Shown: positions 1 to 5,792, counted from the first letter of the stretch. The stretch is DNA of 5,792 bases from Clostridiales bacterium (GCA_031271275.1 JAISWA010000077.1:1-5792), one strand, 5' to 3'. Numbers and translations are program-made. Notes: generated from the letters alone by a model not told the origin.

Positions 1-671
1 TATGGCACATCATGAAAATATACGCGCACTACGGTTATAACGAATTTGTGGTGTGTCTTGGCTACAAGGGGTATGTGATTAAAGAATTTTTTGCGGATTA
101 TAACCTGCACATGTCCGACATTACGTTTGATTTGGCGCATAATACCATGCGCGTGCATCAGAACAAGGCGGAGGATTGGACGGTAACGTTGGTGGACACG
201 GGCGCGGATACCATGACCGGCGGGCGCGTAAAGCGTATTCGTGAGTATGTGGGCAATGAAGATTTCTTTTTAACCTATGGCGACGGCGTATCGGATATCA
301 ATATAGCGGAGCTTTTGGCGTTCCATAAAGCGCACGGGAAAATCGCCACCATTTCAACGGTAAACGTTCCGCAGCGTTTTGGGGTAATAGACATAGACGA
401 CAACTCACAAATCACGCGCTTCCGTGAAAAATCGTCTGAAGACGCGCATCGCATTAACGGCGGCTTTATGGTGATGAACCCCAAGTTATTTGATTACATA
501 GAAGGCGACGCCACCATGTTGGAACGTGAGCCGTTGGAGCGTTTGTCAAACGACGGTGAATTGATGGCGTACAGGCATGACGGTTTTTGGCAGTGTATGG
601 ATACGCAGCGCGATAAGCAAACGCTTGAAACAATGCTCGCCGAAGGAAAAGCGCTGTGGAAAAAATGGTAG
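1..671 (+). CDS. rfbF: Glucose-1-phosphate cytidylyltransferase (CDP-glucose pyrophosphorylase), 5' partial
   Basis: The enzyme forms CDP-glucose and pyrophosphate from CTP and glucose-1-phosphate in the cytoplasm, the first step of CDP-deoxysugar synthesis. The reading frame is open to the left edge: Trp-His-Ile at 3-11 precedes the ATG at 12, as in the family's conserved LWHIMK stretch, so that ATG is an internal Met and not the start. About 34 residues are missing by comparison with the roughly 257-residue Salmonella enzyme, and they include the N-terminal GGxGTR nucleotide-binding loop. Visible family signatures, counted from the ATG at 12, are GYKGYVIKEFF (about 17-27), LVDTG followed by MTGGR (about 60-72), the metal/nucleotide-associated TYGDGV (about 88-93), NGGFMVMNP (about 148-156) and GFWQCMDTQRDK near the C-terminus. 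The 3' end overlaps rfbG, which encodes the next enzyme. The sequence and this pairing make the assignment firm. Confidence 0.95.
   Translation, partial: WHIMKIYAHYGYNEFVVCLGYKGYVIKEFFADYNLHMSDITFDLAHNTMRVHQNKAEDWTVTLVDTGADTMTGGRVKRIREYVGNEDFFLTYGDGVSDINIAELLAFHKAHGKIATISTVNVPQRFGVIDIDDNSQITRFREKSSEDAHRINGGFMVMNPKLFDYIEGDATMLEREPLERLSNDGELMAYRHDGFWQCMDTQRDKQTLETMLAEGKALWKKW
642..647 (+). promoter_or_regulatory. Candidate Shine-Dalgarno for rfbG, inside the rfbF 3' end
   Basis: GAAGGA lies 8 bases upstream of the in-frame GTG at 656 but 17 bases upstream of the ATG at 665. By spacing it favours the GTG, while N-terminal alignment with RfbG proteins favours the ATG. A weaker GGAAAA (658-663) sits directly before the ATG. 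The site is within the rfbF coding sequence, as expected for overlapping, translationally coupled genes. Confidence 0.5.
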
Positions 672-1720
672 ACCTGTCGTTTTATAAGGGCAAAAAAGTT
701 TTCGTTACCGGCCATACGGGTTTTAAAGGCGCGTGGCTTTCGCGGTTACTTTTGCGCGCGGGGGCCGCGGTAACGGGGTACGCGTTGGAATCGCCGACAA
801 ATCCCAGTCTCTGGGCTTTGTTGGGTATGGAAAAAGAAATGAGCCACCTATACGCGGATGTGCGGGATTTAGCGGCAATGAAGGCGGCGTTTGAAAACGC
901 GCGGCCTGAAATAGTAATACATATGGCGGCGCAGCCCATCGTGCGGGAAGGGTATCGTGACCCGGCGGGGACTTACGCGACCAACGTAATGGGAACGGTA
1001 AACTTGTTGGAATGCGTCCGGTTATCGGACTGCTCCCGTTCGGTGCTTAATGTTACAACCGACAAGGTTTACAAAAATAACGAATGGCATTGGGGATACC
1101 GTGAAAATGACGCGCTAAACGGTTTTGACCCATATTCCAATTCCAAGTCCTGTTCGGAGCTTGTGACGGAAGCCTATGTCCGTTCCTTCTTTAATAATCG
1201 TGATATTGCCGTTTCAACCGCGAGGGCGGGTAATGTGATTGGCGGCGGGGATTTTGCCAAAGACAGAATCATCCCTGATTGTGTGCGCGCCGCGGAAAAA
1301 GGCGAAGTTATAAGCATTCGTAACCCGTATTCAATACGGCCCTATCAGCATGTTTTGGAAGCGCTAAGCGCGTACCTGTTGATTATCCAAATGCAATACG
1401 CAGACTTAAAAATCGCCGGTTGTTATAACGTAGGCCCCGATGATTCAGATTGTGTGAATACGGGCGATTTGGCGGAAATGTTCTGTAATGCGTGGGGCGA
1501 CGGTTTACGGTGGGTAGACCGCGGCGAAAACAAAGCCCCCCATGAAGCGGGGTTTTTAAAACTGGACTGTTCTAAGATAAGGGCGTTACTGGGGTGGTCT
1601 CCAAGACTTAATATTTCCGAAGCGGTGCAAAGGGTGGTCGCTTGGGAAAAAGAGCGCCTAAGCAGCGGAGATATAAAAAAAGCAATGGACGAACAAATTT
1701 TTGAATATTTTGGAGTGTGA
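665..1720 (+). CDS. rfbG: CDP-glucose 4,6-dehydratase
   Basis: This NAD-dependent extended short-chain dehydrogenase/reductase converts CDP-D-glucose to CDP-4-keto-6-deoxy-D-glucose, the precursor of 3,6-dideoxyhexoses. Numbering from the ATG at 665 (351 residues, a normal family length), the Rossmann motif TGHTGFKG lies at 15-22 and an ADVRD acidic segment near 64-68. HMAAQPIVR follows, then TTDK at 131-134 and the catalytic YxxxK pair as Tyr157 and Lys161. RAGNVIGGGDF and RPYQHV further on are typical of CDP-glucose dehydratases. The ATG at 665 gives an N-terminus (MVDLSFYKGKKVFVTG) of the same length as known RfbG proteins. An in-frame GTG at 656 would add three residues and has a better-spaced Shine-Dalgarno, so the start is not settled. 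The gene overlaps the rfbF stop by 7 bases (16 with the GTG), and its own stop overlaps the next gene, implying coupled translation. Confidence 0.96.
   Translation: MVDLSFYKGKKVFVTGHTGFKGAWLSRLLLRAGAAVTGYALESPTNPSLWALLGMEKEMSHLYADVRDLAAMKAAFENARPEIVIHMAAQPIVREGYRDPAGTYATNVMGTVNLLECVRLSDCSRSVLNVTTDKVYKNNEWHWGYRENDALNGFDPYSNSKSCSELVTEAYVRSFFNNRDIAVSTARAGNVIGGGDFAKDRIIPDCVRAAEKGEVISIRNPYSIRPYQHVLEALSAYLLIIQMQYADLKIAGCYNVGPDDSDCVNTGDLAEMFCNAWGDGLRWVDRGENKAPHEAGFLKLDCSKIRALLGWSPRLNISEAVQRVVAWEKERLSSGDIKKAMDEQIFEYFGV
1712..1715 (+). promoter_or_regulatory. Shine-Dalgarno core GGAG that bears on the epimerase start
   Basis: GGAG at the very end of rfbG is only one base from the GTG at 1717 but 10 bases from the in-frame TTG at 1726. 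The spacing therefore supports the TTG, giving an N-terminus MVITKTKIDGVYIVE of ordinary RmlC length. The GTG would instead depend on the 4-base stop/start overlap and translational re-initiation. Sequence alone does not decide it. Confidence 0.45.
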
Positions 1721-2256
1721 GTATTTTGGTCATTACAAAAACAAAAATAGACGGCGTGTATATAGTGGAGCGTAAGCCTTTTAAAGACGAACGCGGTTGG
1801 TTTACGCGTATTGTGGATGTGGCGGAGCTGAAAGAAGCCGGTATGTACGCGGATTTTGTGCAGATAAACCTGTGCCAGAGTTATAAAAAGGGAACGGTGC
1901 GCGGGTTACATTCGCAAGTAGGTGACGCGGCGGAAGATAAGTTGGTGTCGTGTATACGCGGCGCTGTTTTTGACGTTTGCGTGGATGTCCGCCCCCAATC
2001 GCCCACCTATGGGCAGTATGTGGGTGAAGTGTTGTCGGAAGACAACAATAGAATGCTGTATGTCCCCAAGGGCTGCGCCCACGGCTATATGTCCATAACA
2101 GACGACAGCATGGCGTTATATTTTGTTTCGCAGTTTTACACCCCGAAAGCGGAAAAAGGGTATCGCTTTGACGACCCCTTTTTTAATATAAAATGGCCGG
2201 TTGAACCGCCTTATATTGTTTCCGCAAAAGATTTGGCGTCTAATTTTATAAATTGA
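1717..2256 (+). CDS. RmlC/AscE-superfamily NDP-4-keto-6-deoxysugar 3,5-epimerase
   Basis: This cupin-fold epimerase family inverts C3 and/or C5 of 4-keto-6-deoxy nucleotide sugars. Numbered from the GTG at 1717 (179 residues, about family size), it has DERGWF at 24-29, RGLH with the catalytic base His65, KLV with Lys75, FDVCVDVR at 85-92, SPTYGQ at 95-100 and VPKGCAHGY with His122. Tyr135 aligns with the conserved RmlC Tyr, and Asp172 in SAKD pairs with the catalytic His in the family. The known core residues are thus present. The usual aromatic residue in RGLH(Y/F)Q is Ser66 here. No rmlA, rmlB or rmlD is nearby and the gene directly follows rfbG, so I infer a CDP-sugar substrate, as for AscE of ascarylose synthesis, rather than dTDP-rhamnose synthesis. 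The GTG overlaps the rfbG stop (GTGA). A TTG at 1726, 10 bases after a GGAG, is a credible alternative start. One base separates it from the glycosyltransferase. Confidence 0.88.
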   Translation: MSILVITKTKIDGVYIVERKPFKDERGWFTRIVDVAELKEAGMYADFVQINLCQSYKKGTVRGLHSQVGDAAEDKLVSCIRGAVFDVCVDVRPQSPTYGQYVGEVLSEDNNRMLYVPKGCAHGYMSITDDSMALYFVSQFYTPKAEKGYRFDDPFFNIKWPVEPPYIVSAKDLASNFIN

Positions 2257-2257
2257 T

Positions 2258-3568
2258 ATGAACCCGAAAATCACGGTAGTTTCCCTGGTTTACAACACGC
2301 CGGAAGCCTATTTGCGTCAGGCGATTGAAAGTGTTTTGAACCAGACGTTTACGGAATTTGAGTATGTGATTTTTAATAACGGGTGTACGGACAATTCGCC
2401 GCAGATTATGGCGGAGTACGCGGCGAAGGATAATAGGGTTAGGGTGGTAACGTTTCAAGGGAATATTGTATATAAAGGAGACGCAGAATTTACAGAACAA
2501 TGTATGTCCACAATACGACAAAATATGAATCAGGAGTATACTTGCAATTTAGATAGTGATGACTGGTACGAACCGGATTTTTTAGAACTGGCTTATAATT
2601 TAGCAAAAAAAAATAGTGCTGACTTTGTCGTAGGCGATTTTGCATTGCGTCTTGAAGGTGATTTGAACGTTCTTGAAACAAGATGCTGCCCGGTAGGAGT
2701 GTATAATGGGAACAAAGAAGTAGTAGAATGTTGGATGGGCGGTTACCAAGCGCTCAGGTCATGGTGGAATAAATTATTTCGTTCAGAATTAATTCGTCGT
2801 TATTGGATAAGCCGCCCGGCTGATAATGGAAACGCGACCGACAATTTTATGATGCATGATATTATCGGCGACAGCAAAGTGATAGCGTCTATCGGAAAAG
2901 TAACACACAACTATCGTGTTAGGAAGGGTTCTGACTCATTAGTCTTATCGTCTGCGGCTCAACTGGTAATAAAGCATGTCAAAAAATATCAGCACGGGTT
3001 GGGAATTTTAAAAAAGCTCGACGGGCTTCAGGAACAAAACATTGAAGTATTGCGAAGCGTATTCCGCGGCGGAATCGTTATAGACGATTACGGCGTGTTG
3101 GAAAAAGCGCGGGACACCAGCCCTGTAACGGTGATGGAAACCATTGAAAAAACATTTACCGATTCCGATGTAAACGAAGTGTTTGGCGGCTTTGCCAATT
3201 ACCCCGTGTATTTTGACCAGTTTATCAATCTCGCCAATTACCTGTATTTGCAGAATTATAAAGAGCCGGCTATAGCCGGCAGCTTTATGACGGTACTGTC
3301 CAGGATATGGGTGCGAACGCGGAGTTTAACGGTTGTTAATAAGAAGGATATAGAGGATTTTATCAGAATCGTTTTTGATGAGCGTAACATAAAACGTGTG
3401 GGCCAATTTAAGTTGGCGGATATGTTTAAAAGTTATAAAGCGCCGTTCCCGGAACGCCTTGCTTTATTAAACGGTGAAGTTTTATTGGATGATAAATTTT
3501 TAAAATGGATTTTTAGCAGGAACAGTACAGAAATTGCTAAAGAATTAGCGGACAGGAAGCTGATTTAG
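2258..3568 (+). CDS. Family 2 (GT-A fold) glycosyltransferase with unrecognised C-terminal half
   Basis: The N-terminal half is a classical GT2 domain that transfers a sugar from a nucleotide donor in building a surface glycan. It has the opening strand ITVVSLVYNT (5-14), AIESVLNQTF (22-31), the donor-binding NNGCTDNS (40-47), the metal-binding DxD motif as DSDD (99-102), a TDNF stretch (194-197) that may hold the acceptor-side acid, and YRVRKGSDS (219-227). Residues 228-436 match no domain I can name; they look helical, soluble and without membrane segments. Donor and acceptor cannot be read from the sequence, though the setting allows the CDP-sugar made by this operon. The start is one base after the epimerase stop, and the preceding AT-rich bases hold no recognisable Shine-Dalgarno, so expression probably relies on coupling. 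Bases 2461-2640 are markedly AT-rich, about 33% G+C by hand count, unlike the flanks. Confidence 0.88.
   Translation: MNPKITVVSLVYNTPEAYLRQAIESVLNQTFTEFEYVIFNNGCTDNSPQIMAEYAAKDNRVRVVTFQGNIVYKGDAEFTEQCMSTIRQNMNQEYTCNLDSDDWYEPDFLELAYNLAKKNSADFVVGDFALRLEGDLNVLETRCCPVGVYNGNKEVVECWMGGYQALRSWWNKLFRSELIRRYWISRPADNGNATDNFMMHDIIGDSKVIASIGKVTHNYRVRKGSDSLVLSSAAQLVIKHVKKYQHGLGILKKLDGLQEQNIEVLRSVFRGGIVIDDYGVLEKARDTSPVTVMETIEKTFTDSDVNEVFGGFANYPVYFDQFINLANYLYLQNYKEPAIAGSFMTVLSRIWVRTRSLTVVNKKDIEDFIRIVFDERNIKRVGQFKLADMFKSYKAPFPERLALLNGEVLLDDKFLKWIFSRNSTEIAKELADRKLI
2461..2640 (+). other. AT-rich segment inside the glycosyltransferase gene
   Basis: By hand count this segment has about 60 G or C in 180 bases (33%), against 31 of 60 in the 60 bases just before it and 28 of 60 in each of the two following 60-base lines. 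It encodes the region up to and just past the DSDD motif. The abrupt step could mark recombination within the gene, or just the codon demands of this Asn/Lys/Tyr-rich stretch. Confidence 0.5.
3265..3280. repeat. Perfect 16-base palindrome GCCGGCTATAGCCGGC in the glycosyltransferase gene
   Basis: The two 8-base halves are exact reverse complements. As RNA it could fold into a hairpin with a six-base GC-only stem and a UAUA loop. No U-run follows, so it is not an intrinsic terminator. It lies in frame in the C-terminal half of the glycosyltransferase, coding for part of EPAIAGS, and may be a chance result of Pro/Ala/Gly codons. No second copy was noticed in the window. Confidence 0.6.
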
Positions 3569-3572
3569 TCCT

Positions 3573-5351
3573 ATGGTACGGTGTTCGGATTATATTTGGG
3601 GTTATTTAAAAAGCCTCGGAGTTACGGAAGTTTTTACCTTAACCGGCGGAGGCATCATGTACTTGGTAGAGTCGTTGGGAAACAGCGGAATACCCTATAT
3701 ATGCTGCCATCATGAGCAGGCGTGTTCCATCGCGGCGCAAGCTTCCGCCATGTACAGCGGGAAATTGGGCGTCTGTCTGGTCACCACGGGGCCGGGCGGA
3801 ACCAACGCGCTCACCGGCGCGGCGGCGGCTTATATGGACTCGACGCCGGTTTTATTTATATCCGGTCAGGTAAAGCGGGATGATTTTGCGTCAAAGCGAG
3901 GCGTCAGGCAGTTTGGCGCGCAGGAAAACGACATTATTTCCATGGTTAAGCCGGTAACTAAATACGCCGAGATGATAACGGAGCCCGAAGATACTTTGTT
4001 CCATCTGCAAAAAGCCATATATTTGGCGACAGGCGGGCGCAAAGGCCCGGTGTGGTTGGATATCCCTTTGGATGTGCAGTCGGCTTTTGTGGACGAAACC
4101 CGGCTGAAACCTTTTTCACCTGTAGAAGACGAAGCCTATGAGGACATCCCCCAAAGGGTTTCCGAAGTTATTAATTTATTGAAAGAATCCAAGCGCCCGT
4201 TAATTTTGGCGGGGCACGGTGTTTATGCCGCGTTTGCGCAAGAACGGCTTAAACAATTAGTATACGCGCTAAATGTTCCGGTAATGGCTACCTGGCGCGC
4301 GTTGGGTATCTTTGGTTCGGATGAAGCGCTTTTCATGGGAAGCCCGGGTTTGCAAGCGCCAAGATATTCAAATTTAATTTTGCAGAGCTGCGATTTGTTA
4401 CTTATATTGGGCAGCCGGTTGGATAATATGATAACCGCGTTTAATGAGGAGCACTTTGCCTTTAACGCGAGGAAAATAATGGTTGATATTGACGCGGCGG
4501 AAATAAAAAAACTCCATATGCCCCATGTAAATGCCGTTGTCGCGGATGTCGGCGCTTTTTTAACGGAATTATTACGGCAAGCGGAAAACGAAGTTTATCC
4601 TGATTTTAAAAAATGGATAACCGCTTGTGTAAGCGTGAAGCAAAAGTTCCCGTTGGCGTTGGAAAAACAATCCGTTCCCGAAGGCGTGGACTTATATCGC
4701 GTCGCCGAAGAAATTTCACGTCTCAGCAAGCCCGATGATGTAATCGTCGTATCTTCCACCAGCCGTTGCAATACGGCGGGTCATATCGCGTTTGGGCATA
4801 AGCGCGGGCAGCGTTTTATTTCTTCCATGGCAATGGGTTCAATGGGTTTTGCGCTGCCTTCCGCGGCGGGAGCGTATTACGCGTCCGGTGGAGGGCGCGT
4901 GATAGTTTTAGAAGGGGACGGAAGTTTCCAGTTAAACATACAGGAATTACAAACGTTAAAAACGCATAATATCCCGGCGAAAATATTTATATTCAACAAC
5001 AGCGGGTACGCTGCAATTACGCAAATGCAGGAAAGAAACTTTAACGGGCATTATGTGGGAAGCAACCCCCAAAGCGGAGTCGATATGCCGGATTTAGAAA
5101 AGATAGCTGACGCCTATGGCATTCCATATTTTCGTATAGGCAAAAATGAAGATATAAATGACATTGTTAAAGAAATAATGGATTTGGATAGTATTGCGAT
5201 TTGTGATATCATAGGCTCGTTGCGGTTTGATGAAATCCCGAAGTGTATTTCCAGTTTAAACAAAGAGGGCAAACGGGTTTCCGCCGCATTGGAGAATCCG
5301 TTCCCATTTTTACCGGATAGCGAATTAAGAGATACTTTAAGCGCATTATAA
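3573..5351 (+). CDS. Thiamine-diphosphate-dependent enzyme, acetolactate-synthase architecture; possible YerE-like C2 transferase for a CDP-ketosugar
   Basis: The protein (592 residues) has the three-domain fold of acetolactate synthases. The N-terminal pyrimidine-binding domain (about 1-170) carries catalytic Glu48 in HHEQA and GPGGTNALTGAAAAYMDS (73-90). A central domain (about 190-330) contains PLILAGHG (209-216) and LLLILGSRLDN. The C-terminal diphosphate-binding domain (about 385-550) has GSMGF with Met424, at the position that supports the bent cofactor, and the GDG...NN metal/cofactor motif from Gly448 to Asn476. Established family chemistry is decarboxylation of pyruvate and transfer of the two-carbon unit to a ketone. 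Within CDP-sugar genes, and with no small regulatory subunit next to it, a YerE-like role (adding the unit to C4 of a CDP-4-ketosugar, as in yersiniose synthesis) is more likely than branched-chain amino acid synthesis, but this is inference. The start ATG is 4 bases after the glycosyltransferase stop, and an AGGAAG lies 13 bases upstream. Confidence 0.85.
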   Translation: MVRCSDYIWGYLKSLGVTEVFTLTGGGIMYLVESLGNSGIPYICCHHEQACSIAAQASAMYSGKLGVCLVTTGPGGTNALTGAAAAYMDSTPVLFISGQVKRDDFASKRGVRQFGAQENDIISMVKPVTKYAEMITEPEDTLFHLQKAIYLATGGRKGPVWLDIPLDVQSAFVDETRLKPFSPVEDEAYEDIPQRVSEVINLLKESKRPLILAGHGVYAAFAQERLKQLVYALNVPVMATWRALGIFGSDEALFMGSPGLQAPRYSNLILQSCDLLLILGSRLDNMITAFNEEHFAFNARKIMVDIDAAEIKKLHMPHVNAVVADVGAFLTELLRQAENEVYPDFKKWITACVSVKQKFPLALEKQSVPEGVDLYRVAEEISRLSKPDDVIVVSSTSRCNTAGHIAFGHKRGQRFISSMAMGSMGFALPSAAGAYYASGGGRVIVLEGDGSFQLNIQELQTLKTHNIPAKIFIFNNSGYAAITQMQERNFNGHYVGSNPQSGVDMPDLEKIADAYGIPYFRIGKNEDINDIVKEIMDLDSIAICDIIGSLRFDEIPKCISSLNKEGKRVSAALENPFPFLPDSELRDTLSAL

Positions 5352-5368
5352 AAATAATATTTTACCGG

Positions 5369-5372
5369 GGTG
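5369..5372 (+). promoter_or_regulatory. Weak Shine-Dalgarno-like GGTG before the radical SAM gene
   Basis: GGTG, within GGGGTG at 5367-5372, sits 5 bases upstream of the ATG at 5378. It is the only purine-rich element in the 26-base gap after the thiamine-diphosphate enzyme gene. It supports ATG 5378 as the start, although the match to the consensus is poor. Confidence 0.4.
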
Positions 5373-5377
5373 TTTTA

Positions 5378-5792
5378 ATGGCGGTAAAAGCATTGTCAGA
5401 AAAAGAACAAGCTCGTCGCGACAGTCTAAAAGATAAGAAGCCTTTGGTTTTTGAAAAGATGTTGCGTTTTGAAGACAAGTTTAAAAGCGGAGAGAGTATT
5501 GCCATTATCCAATTACAATATAATTACATGTGTAATATGCGTTGCCAACATTGCGCTATCGAGCGTATTCAGCCTAAAAGCCATAAGCGGCGGCTTACGC
5601 CGGGTGATGTGGCAGTATTGGCGAAGCAAGCTGACGAAATAGGGTTGGCAAGGTTTGTGATAACCGGCGGCGAGCCGTTGGTGTTTCCGGATTTAGACGA
5701 ACTTGTTGCCGCAATTGACCCTCAAAAGTTTTATATCAACTGTGACTCTAACGGTTGGTTACTGGAAGAAAAGGCTGAGCATCTTAAGGCTA
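5378..5792 (+). CDS. Radical SAM enzyme, N-terminal part (3' partial)
   Basis: From the ATG at 5378 the frame is open to the right edge, giving 138 codons of a longer protein. A charged leader of about 40 residues precedes the radical SAM core. The cluster motif CNMRCQHC places Cys52, Cys56 and Cys59 in the CX3CX2C pattern that binds a [4Fe-4S] cluster, with SAM bound at the open iron. TGGEPL at 96-101 is the SAM-contacting GGEP motif, preceded by the expected helix and strand (LARFVITGGEP). Such enzymes cleave SAM to a 5'-deoxyadenosyl radical. The substrate is normally read from the C-terminal part (for example a SPASM domain), which is outside the window. The gene lies 26 bases after the thiamine-diphosphate enzyme on the same strand, so a part in the same sugar pathway is plausible, for example deoxygenation, dehydration or epimerisation. 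That role is inference only. Confidence 0.9.
   Translation, partial: MAVKALSEKEQARRDSLKDKKPLVFEKMLRFEDKFKSGESIAIIQLQYNYMCNMRCQHCAIERIQPKSHKRRLTPGDVAVLAKQADEIGLARFVITGGEPLVFPDLDELVAAIDPQKFYINCDSNGWLLEEKAEHLKA

Noticed and set aside
12..14. ATG at 12 as the start of the cytidylyltransferase
   Set aside because: The frame is open upstream to the edge and encodes Trp-His-Ile, matching the conserved LWHIMK region, so this Met is internal and the gene is cut by the window.
275..939. Minus-strand open frames (275-484, 494-715, 682-939) opposite rfbF and rfbG
   Set aside because: They lie fully opposite strongly conserved enzymes, have no recognisable domains, and arise from the codon bias of the real genes.
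1717..2256. Calling the epimerase rmlC of dTDP-rhamnose synthesis
   Set aside because: No rmlA, rmlB or rmlD is in the window, and the gene directly overlaps the CDP-glucose 4,6-dehydratase gene.
2434..2445. TAGGGTTAGGGT, resembling a telomere-type repeat
   Set aside because: There are only two units, and they encode part of the common GT2 NRVRVV stretch, so this is codon coincidence.
2246..2681. Minus-strand open frames (2246-2521 and 2490-2681) opposite the glycosyltransferase
   Set aside because: No motif or credible start context is seen, while the + strand frame carries the full GT2 signature.
3573..5351. Calling the thiamine-diphosphate enzyme housekeeping acetolactate synthase (ilvB)
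   Set aside because: The fold and motifs fit, but there is no ilvN, ilvC or other branched-chain amino acid gene beside it and all upstream neighbours are CDP-sugar or glycosyltransferase genes. Kept only as an alternative.
5352..5377. Terminator or promoter in the gap before the radical SAM gene
   Set aside because: The AT-rich stretch has only imperfect symmetry, no GC stem with a U-run, and no convincing -35 partner for the TAATAT-like bases.
5451..5642. 63-codon + strand frame
   Set aside because: It is out of frame with and inside the radical SAM gene, whose CX3CX2C and GGEP motifs are in the other frame.

Overview
The window is a tightly packed, single-strand stretch of six protein-coding genes from a bacterial surface-polysaccharide (O-antigen or capsule type) nucleotide-sugar cluster. 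All genes read on the + strand, and the largest gap between neighbours is 26 bases. Both edges cut a gene: the first lacks its start and the last lacks its end. The host cannot be named from this sequence. CDP-deoxysugar genes of this kind are best known from Gram-negative O-antigen clusters, base composition looks moderate, and alanine codons are often GCG. None of this fixes a phylum.

Layout: (1) 1-671, glucose-1-phosphate cytidylyltransferase (RfbF/DdhA type), start missing; (2) 665-1720, CDP-glucose 4,6-dehydratase (RfbG/DdhB type); (3) 1717-2256, a cupin-fold NDP-4-keto-6-deoxysugar 3,5-epimerase (RmlC/AscE superfamily); (4) 2258-3568, a family 2 glycosyltransferase with a long unrecognised C-terminal half; (5) 3573-5351, a thiamine-diphosphate enzyme of acetolactate-synthase architecture; (6) 5378 to the right edge, the N-terminal part of a radical SAM enzyme. 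Genes 1-2 and 2-3 overlap, 3-4 and 4-5 are 1 and 4 bases apart, and no terminator or convincing internal promoter is visible. Co-transcription with translational coupling is the simplest reading.

How the genes may work together: genes 1 and 2 convert glucose-1-phosphate plus CTP to CDP-glucose and then CDP-4-keto-6-deoxyglucose, the common precursor of 3,6-dideoxyhexoses. Gene 3 could invert C3 and/or C5 of that ketosugar, as AscE does in ascarylose synthesis. Gene 5 sits in a sugar operon without an acetolactate synthase small subunit, so it is more plausibly a YerE-like enzyme. YerE adds a two-carbon unit from pyruvate to the C4 ketone of a CDP-ketosugar on the way to yersiniose. A radical SAM enzyme follows. 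The combination suggests a CDP-linked, possibly L-configured, branched-chain deoxysugar, with gene 4 transferring this or another sugar. This pathway is inference: the C3-deoxygenation pair (DdhC/DdhD) and the final reductase are not in the window.

There are no RNA genes, mobile elements, CRISPR arrays or gene-free stretches over 300 bases.
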